Source: an uncultured Lachnospiraceae bacterium
Lineage (GTDB): Bacteria > Bacillota > Clostridia > Lachnospirales > Lachnospiraceae
DNA: 5,286 nucleotides
NCBI GenBank assembly: GCA_902782715.1
Contig: CACZOG010000109.1
Coordinates: 1 to 5,286, forward strand
Direction of reading: 5' to 3'
Shown: positions 1 through 5,011 of the stretch, one piece after another
Position numbering within the stretch: the stretch's first letter is position 1
How the letters are laid out: each line of letters starts with the position of its first letter
The notes under the pieces: model-generated
Databases searched by the model: none
Told to the model about the DNA's origin: nothing
The model's input: the letters and a program-made list of their open reading frames with translations, nothing else
Translations under genes and position numbers: made by a program

Positions 1-1
1 A

Positions 2-142
2 AACGGAACATACGTTGTCAAATCAGGCGATACTCTTAATGGAATCGCGGTTAAACTCGGAGTTACCGTACAGTATCTCATTGAATTAAATGATATCAAA
101 GACCCAAATAAGATTTATGCAAATCAGATATTGAATTACTAA
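2..142 (+). CDS. LysM-domain protein, C-terminal end only (5' end outside window)
   Basis: Reading from base 2 gives 46 residues ending at TAA (140-142). They form one complete LysM peptidoglycan-binding module. It opens with YVVKSGDTL, continues with GIAVKLGV and a Leu-Asn pair (LIELND), and closes with IYANQILNY, the usual LysM finish in which a hydrophobic 'I-x-x-x-Q-x-L' precedes the stop. LysM modules bind N-acetylglucosamine-containing glycans, so the protein probably acts at the cell wall as an exported hydrolase, a spore-coat or a surface protein. The catalytic or structural part lies upstream and cannot be seen, so I give no name. The stop is followed 25 bases later by a strong intrinsic terminator, so this gene ends its own transcription unit and is not part of the ireB operon. 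Confidence 0.88.
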   Translation, partial: NGTYVVKSGDTLNGIAVKLGVTVQYLIELNDIKDPNKIYANQILNY

Positions 143-167
143 GCTAAAAGAAAAACGTCAATGACCG

Positions 168-220
168 AACGAGTCAAAAGATGGCAAAACGCTGTCGTTT
201 GGCTCGTTTTTCTTTTGTTT
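168..220 (+). terminator. Rho-independent terminator after the LysM gene
   Basis: An 11-base left arm (168-178) pairs with 198-208, with one G-U wobble. After a single A/G mismatch (179/197) the stem continues with a 6-base inner helix (180-185 with 191-196, two wobble pairs) around the loop AAAAC (186-190). The right arm runs directly into a T-rich tract (207-220, interrupted by single C and G). Long stem plus T tract is the classic intrinsic terminator form. It insulates cdd from the upstream gene. Confidence 0.9.
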
Positions 221-241
221 TATAAGTTTTTGTGGTAAAAT
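215..241 (+). promoter_or_regulatory. Candidate promoter for cdd (weak)
   Basis: An extended -10 candidate, TG (233-234) then TAAAAT (236-241), lies in the short gap between the terminator and cdd. The only -35-like hexamer is TTGTTT (215-220), 15 bases upstream and inside the terminator T tract, which is poor spacing. TAATAT (241-246) and TATAGT (244-249) are alternative -10 boxes. Some promoter is expected here because a strong terminator precedes cdd, but the exact element is uncertain. Confidence 0.35.
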
Positions 242-268
242 AATATAGTTGATTTGTATGGATCTGAC

Positions 269-275
269 GGAGGGG
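269..275 (+). promoter_or_regulatory. Shine-Dalgarno of cdd
   Basis: GGAGGGG sits seven bases before the ATG at 283. It fixes the start and rules out the later in-frame ATG codons. Confidence 0.8.
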
Positions 276-282
276 CTAACGG

Positions 283-705
283 ATGAAAAAAGAACTTAAG
301 AATCTTATGATAATCGCGATGGAAGCCAGGAATTATTCGTACTGTCCTTATTCGAATTACTCGGTTGGTGCGGCGCTTCTTTGCAGGGACGGAAGGATTG
401 TTACGGGAAGCAATATTGAGAATGCTTCTTACGGAGCGACGAACTGTGCTGAGAGGACGGCATTTTTTAAGGCGGTTTCCGAGGGAGAGAAGGATTTCGT
501 TGCGATTGCGATTTCCGGTGGATTCAAGGATATGGAGTCCGATTCTTACGCATATCCCTGCGGTGTCTGCAGGCAGGTTATGAGGGAGTTTTGTGACGAA
601 GAGAAGTTTAAAATCATTGTGGTCAAGAATGAAAAAGAGTACGAGGAGTACCTTTTAAAAGATCTGCTTCCGAAGAGTTTCGGACCTGATAACCTGGCCA
701 AATAG
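283..705 (+). CDS. cdd: Cytidine deaminase
   Basis: This is a 140-residue zinc enzyme of pyrimidine salvage that hydrolyses cytidine and deoxycytidine to uridine and deoxyuridine plus ammonia in the cytoplasm. Visible motifs, in order, are YCPYSNYSVGAAL (residues 20-32), the substrate-binding NIEN (44-47), NCAERTA with zinc ligand Cys55 and catalytic Glu57, and PCGVCRQ with zinc ligands Cys93 and Cys96. The C-terminus has the family's LLPKSFGP element (128-135). Length matches the short tetrameric class (about 130-140 residues in Bacillus). The ATG at 283 is supported by GGAGGGG at 269-275, seven bases upstream. The gene looks monocistronic at its 5' side. No clear terminator follows, so read-through into ireB is possible. 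All six arginine codons are AGG, unlike RNase J in this window. Confidence 0.96.
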   Translation: MKKELKNLMIIAMEARNYSYCPYSNYSVGAALLCRDGRIVTGSNIENASYGATNCAERTAFFKAVSEGEKDFVAIAISGGFKDMESDSYAYPCGVCRQVMREFCDEEKFKIIVVKNEKEYEEYLLKDLLPKSFGPDNLAK

Positions 706-734
706 TCACGAAATCCTTTAATGTAATGATATAC

Positions 735-763
735 TTCAAATAATTAACATAATATGGTATAAT
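735..763 (+). promoter_or_regulatory. Main promoter of the ireB-ruvX-RNase J operon
   Basis: A consensus TATAAT (758-763) is preceded by the extended -10 dinucleotide TG (755-756) and, with exactly 17 bases between, by the -35-like TTCAAA (735-740; four of six bases match TTGACA). Surrounding DNA is AT-rich. Transcription would begin near 770, giving a leader of about 58 bases before ireB. This is the best sigma-A-type promoter I can find in the window and no comparable one lies between the downstream genes, so it probably drives the whole operon. I see no convincing operator or riboswitch in the leader. Confidence 0.75.
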
Positions 764-814
764 TAAAAGTCAGGATTACGGGAAAACAATTATTTTATCA
801 TATATGTATTCTAT

Positions 815-820
815 GGGAGG
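815..820 (+). promoter_or_regulatory. Shine-Dalgarno deciding the ireB start
   Basis: GGGAGG lies seven bases before the ATG at 828. Because it falls inside the longer possible reading from ATG 804, it shows that 828, not 804, is the true start. Confidence 0.85.
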
Positions 821-827
821 AAACAAA

Positions 828-1109
828 ATGGCTGTATCTACAGAAACCCAATATTTTAACGTCGGATGGGACGAGAGAGATTCAGTAAACAATATAATCA
901 AGGAAGTGTACATGGCTCTTAAGGAAAAGGGCTACAATCCTGTTAATCAGATAGTCGGATACATCATGTCCGGCGATCCGACATATATTACAAGTTACAA
1001 GGGTGCAAGAAGCCTTATCATGAAGGTTGAGCGTGACGAACTTGTAGAGGAAATGCTTCTTGAATACATCTTCTCGAACGCATGGGATGAGGAGACCGAT
1101 GAAGAATAA
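828..1109 (+). CDS. ireB: IreB family regulatory phosphoprotein (UPF0297, YrzL)
   Basis: This is a 93-residue cytoplasmic protein of the IreB/UPF0297 family. The family core is clear: KEKGYNPVNQIVGYIMSGDP (residues 32-51), then a 'Y-x-x-x-x-x-A-R' stretch and ERDELVEEML. In Enterococcus faecalis, IreB is phosphorylated by the PASTA-domain Ser/Thr kinase IreK on N-terminal threonines and dampens cephalosporin resistance, linking it to cell-wall homeostasis. Here the N-terminus offers Ser4, Thr5 and Thr7 as candidate sites; that equivalence is an inference from alignment by eye. The C-terminus carries a short acidic extension (WDEETDEE). The start at 828 is set by GGGAGG at 815-820; a reading from 804 would add eight unsupported residues. 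This is the first gene of the operon, and its last 11 bases overlap ruvX. Confidence 0.94.
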   Translation: MAVSTETQYFNVGWDERDSVNNIIKEVYMALKEKGYNPVNQIVGYIMSGDPTYITSYKGARSLIMKVERDELVEEMLLEYIFSNAWDEETDEE

Positions 1110-1530
1110 AAGACTGATGGGACTTGATTTCGGTTCGAAAACCGTTGGAGTTGCAATGGGTGATCCGACAGGTCTGATAGCGTCCCCGCTTGAGATCATC
1201 GAGAGGGAGAAAGAAGACAAGCTTCGAAGAACTCTTGCGAGAATAGAGGCCATAATCGCCGAGTACGGAGTTGAAGAGATCGTTATGGGTTTACCCTTAA
1301 ACATGGATTCGACGAAGGGCGAGAGGGTTCGCAAGACCGAAGAGTTTAAAGATATGCTCGAAAGACGCACAGGTCTTAACGTGATTCTGTGGGATGAGAG
1401 ATTATCGACGGTTGAAGCTCATGAGATAATGAGTGAAGCAAATGTCAAAGGGATCGACAGGAAGAAATATGTCGATAAGATAGCTGCAGCAGTTATTCTG
1501 CAAAGCTACATGGATTCCGTTAATGAATAA
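1099..1530 (+). CDS. ruvX: RuvX/YqgF putative pre-16S rRNA nuclease
   Basis: This 143-residue protein has an RNase H-like fold and belongs to the YqgF/RuvX family, which is implicated in 5'-end maturation of 16S rRNA; a Holliday-junction resolvase role has also been proposed. Conserved elements are GLDFGSKTVGVAM (8-20, acidic Asp10), IVMGLPLNMD (61-70), ILWDERLSTVEA (96-107, Glu100) and KKYVDKIAAAVILQ (122-135, Asp126). Asp10, Glu100 and Asp126 form the expected acidic site. Length is typical for the family. The chosen ATG overlaps the end of ireB by 11 bases; GAGGAG at 1089-1094 is only four bases away, so the ATG at 1087 or the one at 1117 remain possible. A longer reading from 1060 adds residues without family support. 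Overlap with ireB implies translational coupling. Confidence 0.94.
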   Translation: MKNKRLMGLDFGSKTVGVAMGDPTGLIASPLEIIEREKEDKLRRTLARIEAIIAEYGVEEIVMGLPLNMDSTKGERVRKTEEFKDMLERRTGLNVILWDERLSTVEAHEIMSEANVKGIDRKKYVDKIAAAVILQSYMDSVNE

Positions 1531-1584
1531 AACGGATAAAAGAATAAACACATTAAACTGGTGCGACATAAATGGGGGTAACAC

Positions 1585-1839
1585 ATGGAAAAAATAGTAT
1601 TTTGTCCCGATAAGGAGAATCCGGTTGAGTTCTTTGTTTTAGAACAGACAACGGTTTCGGGCGTTAATTATATACTTGTAACGGACAAAGAAGAGGGCGA
1701 TTCCGAAGCACTCATTCTTAAAGATGTTTCCAAGACGGAAGATGAGGAAGCAATCTATGAAATCGTGTCCGATGATGCCGAGCTTAAAGCTGTTGCGGAT
1801 ATATTTGAAAGCCTAATCGAAGACATAGCATTTGAATAG
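1585..1839 (+). CDS. yrzB: DUF1292 protein (YrzB family)
   Basis: This 84-residue, strongly acidic cytoplasmic protein has unknown function. The DUF1292 pattern is visible: VEFFVLEQT near the start, GVNYILVTDKE (26-36), a hydrophobic ALILKD (42-47), then EAIYEIVSDDAELKAVADIF (55-74) and the ending LIEDIAFE. The family almost always sits beside ireB and ruvX in Firmicutes, as here, which is the best evidence for the assignment. The start follows a G-rich SD (GGGGGT, 1574-1579) by five bases. The 54-base gap after ruvX is the longest inside the operon; I found neither a terminator nor a convincing promoter in it. No cysteines or catalytic-looking motif suggest an enzyme. Confidence 0.9.
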   Translation: MEKIVFCPDKENPVEFFVLEQTTVSGVNYILVTDKEEGDSEALILKDVSKTEDEEAIYEIVSDDAELKAVADIFESLIEDIAFE

Positions 1840-1854
1840 TTTTGATAAAGATTT

Positions 1855-1860
1855 AAGGAG
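1855..1860 (+). promoter_or_regulatory. Shine-Dalgarno supporting the TTG start of RNase J
   Basis: AAGGAG lies six bases before TTG at 1867. No ATG or GTG in frame lies at a suitable distance, and the first in-frame ATG comes only at residue 46, after the conserved first strand region, so TTG must be the start. Confidence 0.8.
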
Positions 1861-1866
1861 TTAGTT

Positions 1867-3528
1867 TTGAGAAGAAATGAAAACAGTGTTCGCGTCATTC
1901 CTTTGGGAGGACTTGAACGAATCGGAGTAAATATTACTGCGATTGAATATAACGACGATATAATCGTCATCGACTGCGGCCTGGGATTTCCAGAAGACGA
2001 TATGTTCGGTATCGATTTGGTAATTCCGGATGTAACTTATCTTGAAGAGCACAAAGATAAGGTACGCGCATTCATGATTACACACGGTCATGAAGATCAT
2101 ATAGGTGCTCTTCCGTATATTTTAAAGAAGATAAATGTTCCGGTATTTGCCACAACGCTTACGCAGGGACTTATCGAAAACAAGTTAAAAGAACACGAAC
2201 TTCTGGATGTTGTTGAACGTCATAGGGTTCACTTCGGAGACGTGGTTAAAATCGGACCTTTCGGAGTTGAATTCATTAAGACAAACCACAGCATCGTGGA
2301 TTCTGCCGCATTGGCAATTCACACACCTGCCGGGGTGATAATTCATACCGGCGATTTTAAGGTTGATTACACACCCGTTTACGGTGACAGAATAGATCTC
2401 GAAAGATTCGCGGAACTCGGAAGCAAGGGCGTGCTTGCACTTATGTGCGATTCGACCAATGCGGAACGTGAAGGATTTACTCCTTCGGAAAAAACGGTCG
2501 GAAGAAAATTCGACATCATATTCAGCGAGAACAAAGATTCAAGAATCATCGTAGCTACATTCGCATCAAATGTTGACAGAGTTCAGCAGATATTAAATTC
2601 CGCACAGCGCTTTAACCGTAAGGTTGTTGTCGAAGGAAGAAGCATGGTTAACATCATTGATGTTGCCACGAAACTTGAGCGTATAACAATTCCTGAAAAT
2701 ACACTTATTGATATAGAGAATATTAAAGATTATCCTCCGGAGCAGACGGTGCTTATTACAACGGGAAGCCAGGGAGAGAGTATGGCTGCATTAAGCCGTA
2801 TGGCCATGGGCACACATAAAAGAGTCAAGATTTCTCCCAAGGATGTGGTTATTTTCTCGTCTCATCCCATTCCCGGCAATGAGAAAGCCGTTACGAAGGT
2901 TATCAACGATCTTTTGCGTCTCGGCGCGGATGTTATTTTCGAAGATACACATGTTTCGGGCCATGCATGCAGAGAAGAGATTAAACTTATTTATTCTCTC
3001 ACCAATCCCAAGTTTGCGATTCCCGTTCACGGCGAATACAAGCATTTGAAAGCTCATGCAAAACTTGCCAAAGAACTCGGAATGGACAGCGACAATATAT
3101 TTATCCTTTCATCGGGTAATGTTCTTCAGCTTGATGACGAGAAAGCCGAGATTATCGGAAATGTCGATGCCGGTGCAGTATTCGTTGACGGACTCGGAGT
3201 AGGCGATGTGGGAAATGTCGTTCTTCGTGACAGACAGAAACTTGCTGAAGACGGAATCGTGGTTGTCGTTCTTGCACTTGATTCATATTCCGGTGAAATG
3301 TATACCGGTCCCGAAATTGTAACCAGAGGCTTCGTATACGAAAAAGAATCCGAAGAACTATTAGGCAATGCGGCAGCGCAGTTAAGAGATTATCTTGAAG
3401 CAAAGAACTCGAGAGACATCGCCGACATTCACAGATGCAAGAATATCATCAGAGATTATTTAAGCGATTATTTTTGGAAGAATACAAAGCGTAAACCGAT
3501 GATTCTTCCCATCATCACAGAGGTATAA
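1867..3528 (+). CDS. rnjA: Ribonuclease J
   Basis: This is a complete 553-residue RNase J, a metallo-beta-lactamase/beta-CASP ribonuclease with 5'-3' exonuclease and endonuclease activity that drives mRNA decay and rRNA maturation in bacteria lacking RNase E. The metal site is intact: HGHEDH (73-78), His141 in TNHSI, Asp163 in HTGDF and His388 in PVHGE. Beta-CASP features follow, including DSTNAE (195-200), ATFASNVDRVQQ (230-241), EGRSM (256-260), TTGSQGE (298-304) and VSGHA (363-367, His366). A C-terminal domain ends in PMILPII. Length fits the family (about 550-560). The gene begins with TTG, fixed by AAGGAG six bases upstream. The N-terminal glycine-rich turn reads GGLERIG rather than the commoner GGLGEIG; I recall similar forms in Lachnospiraceae. 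The YlbF-family gene begins two bases after the stop. Confidence 0.98.
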   Translation: MRRNENSVRVIPLGGLERIGVNITAIEYNDDIIVIDCGLGFPEDDMFGIDLVIPDVTYLEEHKDKVRAFMITHGHEDHIGALPYILKKINVPVFATTLTQGLIENKLKEHELLDVVERHRVHFGDVVKIGPFGVEFIKTNHSIVDSAALAIHTPAGVIIHTGDFKVDYTPVYGDRIDLERFAELGSKGVLALMCDSTNAEREGFTPSEKTVGRKFDIIFSENKDSRIIVATFASNVDRVQQILNSAQRFNRKVVVEGRSMVNIIDVATKLERITIPENTLIDIENIKDYPPEQTVLITTGSQGESMAALSRMAMGTHKRVKISPKDVVIFSSHPIPGNEKAVTKVINDLLRLGADVIFEDTHVSGHACREEIKLIYSLTNPKFAIPVHGEYKHLKAHAKLAKELGMDSDNIFILSSGNVLQLDDEKAEIIGNVDAGAVFVDGLGVGDVGNVVLRDRQKLAEDGIVVVVLALDSYSGEMYTGPEIVTRGFVYEKESEELLGNAAAQLRDYLEAKNSRDIADIHRCKNIIRDYLSDYFWKNTKRKPMILPIITEV

Positions 3529-3530
3529 AA

Positions 3531-3857
3531 ATGGACGGTTTCGACAAACTGACAGACGACTATTTAAAAGAATTAAAGAAAAGTCCTGTTTTTAAACAGT
3601 ATCGCGACAAGTATACCGCTCTTAAAAAAGACGAAGAAATGTGGGAGAAAGTTTCCGAGTACAGAAAGCTAAGACACGAACTCCAGAAGAACACTTCGCC
3701 GGATGAGCTGTACGATAAAGCGGACTGGTTTGAGAGAGACCATGCATATATTTACGAGAATAAGCAGGCAAAGGAATTCCTTGAAGCGGAAGTTGCCATG
3801 TGCAGACTCGTTCAGGACATCTGTCTAAAAATTACTCAGTCAATGGACTTTGAATAG
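3531..3857 (+). CDS. YlbF-family protein (Com_YlbF domain)
   Basis: This 108-residue, highly charged, all-helical cytoplasmic protein looks like the YlbF/YmcA (Com_YlbF) family. The pattern is a helix with a 'L-x-x-S-P-x-x-x-x-Y-x-x' opening (residues 13-27), a charged middle helix with EYRKLRHELQK (43-53), and a C-terminal helix from about 78 with KEFLEAEVAMCRLVQ. In B. subtilis, YlbF, YmcA and YaaT form the Y-complex that directs RNase Y maturation of mRNAs. Only two cysteines are present (91 and 98), in the last helix; whether they bind anything is unknown. The start has AGAGGT six bases upstream, located within the end of the RNase J gene. The two-base gap to RNase J suggests coupled translation and a shared RNA-processing role, which is inference. 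The assignment rests on pattern and context, so it is less certain than its neighbours. Confidence 0.75.
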   Translation: MDGFDKLTDDYLKELKKSPVFKQYRDKYTALKKDEEMWEKVSEYRKLRHELQKNTSPDELYDKADWFERDHAYIYENKQAKEFLEAEVAMCRLVQDICLKITQSMDFE

Positions 3858-3865
3858 AGGCTTAT

Positions 3866-4369
3866 ATGACCAGAAAGATACTACAGGAAATCATTTTCAT
3901 AGTTATAAGAATAGCTTTTATAGGCGCCCTTATATATGCGGGATACAGCCTTATCTCCGTAAGTTATGATTTCGGATACAAGATATTCGCAGATAAAGCG
4001 AAGGATCAGGAACCCGGAATTACCAAGACCGTTGCGATTGTTGACGGCAAGTCGGATAAGGAGATCGGTGATATCCTTGCCGAAAAGGGACTTATAGACA
4101 ACGGCTTTTTGTTTATGTTCCAGGTAAGATTCTCCGAGTATTACGGCAAACTCAAACCCGGTGCGTATGAATTGAGTACGGCGATGTCTCCGTACGAAAT
4201 GATGGCCGTAATGGCAGCAGAGGACGAAGAGGAAGTCGAAGCGGGAGAAGGAGAGGAATATATTCCGACAAAGAGCGAATCGAACCTTTGGGATGAAGCG
4301 GATGATACCGTGAAGGAAGATTCCGAAGAAGAAAACGATAAAGATAAAGACAAAGAAAAAGATGATTGA
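3866..4369 (+). CDS. Short MltG/YceG-like membrane protein without catalytic domain
   Basis: This 167-residue protein has a basic N-terminus (MTRK), one membrane helix (about 9-31), a linker, and then a region resembling the LysM-like subdomain of the endolytic transglycosylase MltG: VAIVDGKSDKEIGDILAEKG (56-75), a phenylalanine-rich segment (81-89) and YYGKLKPGAYEL (92-103) followed by MSPYEMMAVM (107-116). After residue 118 it is an acidic, low-complexity tail ending in Lys-Asp/Lys-Glu repeats. Full MltG proteins are about 330-380 residues and carry a catalytic glutamate in a C-terminal domain; that domain is absent here. The expected topology is N-terminus in, tail outside. Position matches yrrL (mltG) in Bacillus. 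It probably binds or organises peptidoglycan rather than cutting it. AGAGG at 3856-3860 precedes the ATG by five bases. The stop overlaps the methyltransferase start by eight bases. Confidence 0.8.
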   Translation: MTRKILQEIIFIVIRIAFIGALIYAGYSLISVSYDFGYKIFADKAKDQEPGITKTVAIVDGKSDKEIGDILAEKGLIDNGFLFMFQVRFSEYYGKLKPGAYELSTAMSPYEMMAVMAAEDEEEVEAGEGEEYIPTKSESNLWDEADDTVKEDSEEENDKDKDKEKDD

Positions 4370-5003
4370 TGAAGAAAGAATTCGGATTTTCATAAGCACG
4401 TATTCAAAAGGATTTCCGGATTATTTGGAAAGTCTTGAGAAAGAAGCGAAGGAACAGGAAATACCCATTGTCAGAAAGGGTACGCAGGAGTTACTTCGTT
4501 TCTTGTTATGTATGAAGAAACCCAAGAACATCCTCGAAGTCGGAACGGCTGTGGGTTTCTCCTCCATTCTGATGAGTGAGTATACCGATTCTGATTGTCG
4601 GATCACGACCATCGAGAATTATCCTCCCAGAATTGAGGAAGCGAAGAAGAATTTTGAAAAATACGATAAGGATAAAAAGATCACATTGATCGAAGGCGAT
4701 GCCGCCGAGATTTTAAAAGGTCTTTCGGGAAAGTATGATCTGATCTTTCTTGACGGACCGAAAGGCCAGTACGAAGCTTATCTGGATGATCTTTTAAGAC
4801 TGATGGATGAGGGAGCGCTGCTTATCACCGACAACATCTTCAAAGAAGGAGATATCCTTGAATCCAAGTTTGCGGTGGAAAGAAGAGACAGAACCATTCA
4901 TTCGAGAATGCGTGATTTTCTTTTAAGACTTCGTGATGAAGAAATGCTTGAGAATGTGATACTTGAATCCGGAGACGGAATGACGTTAAGCGTTAAGAAA
5001 TAG
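4362..5003 (+). CDS. trmR: Class I SAM O-methyltransferase, probable tRNA 5-hydroxyuridine methyltransferase TrmR
   Basis: This 213-residue protein is an S-adenosylmethionine-dependent O-methyltransferase of the cation-dependent (family 3) type. The sequence shows the SAM-binding loop ILEVGTAVGFSSI (57-69), an acidic end to strand 2 (TTIE, Glu85), EGDAAE (111-116), the active-site DLIFLDGPKGQY (126-137, with Asp131 and Lys134) and TDN (156-158). Asp131, Asp157 and Asn158 fit the metal site of the family. Bacillus YrrM (TrmR), in the same gene position, methylates 5-hydroxyuridine at the tRNA wobble position to 5-methoxyuridine; the adjoining U32 gene supports the same role here. By sequence alone it could be a small-molecule catechol-type methyltransferase. 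The start ATG lies inside the last codons of the previous gene with no recognisable SD, so translation is probably coupled to it. Confidence 0.85.
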   Translation: MIDEERIRIFISTYSKGFPDYLESLEKEAKEQEIPIVRKGTQELLRFLLCMKKPKNILEVGTAVGFSSILMSEYTDSDCRITTIENYPPRIEEAKKNFEKYDKDKKITLIEGDAAEILKGLSGKYDLIFLDGPKGQYEAYLDDLLRLMDEGALLITDNIFKEGDILESKFAVERRDRTIHSRMRDFLLRLRDEEMLENVILESGDGMTLSVKK

Positions 5004-5011
5004 AGACTGAT

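Noticed and set aside
365..583. Alternative + frame inside cdd (72 codons)
   Set aside because: It is an arginine-rich out-of-frame translation within a gene that has an intact zinc site and SD.
706..734. Terminator after cdd
   Set aside because: No inverted repeat with a T tract is visible here, so I do not report one; read-through into the ireB operon remains possible.
804..827. Longer IreB start at ATG 804
   Set aside because: The SD (815-820) lies inside this extension and points to ATG 828; the extra residues do not belong to the family.
1060..1098. Longer RuvX start at ATG 1060
   Set aside because: It would overlap ireB by 50 bases and add residues before the family's usual beginning; ATG 1099 has an SD-like GAGGAG, although spacing is short.
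882..1370. Open frame on the minus strand across ireB and ruvX (162 codons)
   Set aside because: It lies opposite two well-supported family genes, its translation shows no recognisable motif, and it has no promoter or context. It is a shadow frame.
1531..1584. Internal promoter or terminator between ruvX and the DUF1292 gene
   Set aside because: The 54 bases hold no stem followed by a T tract and no -35/-10 pair at proper spacing.
4141..4366. Frameshift having removed the MltG catalytic domain
   Set aside because: The methyltransferase begins at 4362 with its own complete fold, so there is no leftover catalytic-domain sequence in any frame. The short form is the real gene.
3881..4399. Open frame on the minus strand opposite the MltG-like gene (172 codons)
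   Set aside because: Its phenylalanine- and isoleucine-rich stretch comes from reading the acidic/lysine repeat backwards. The + strand gene has a proper SD, membrane helix and family similarity.
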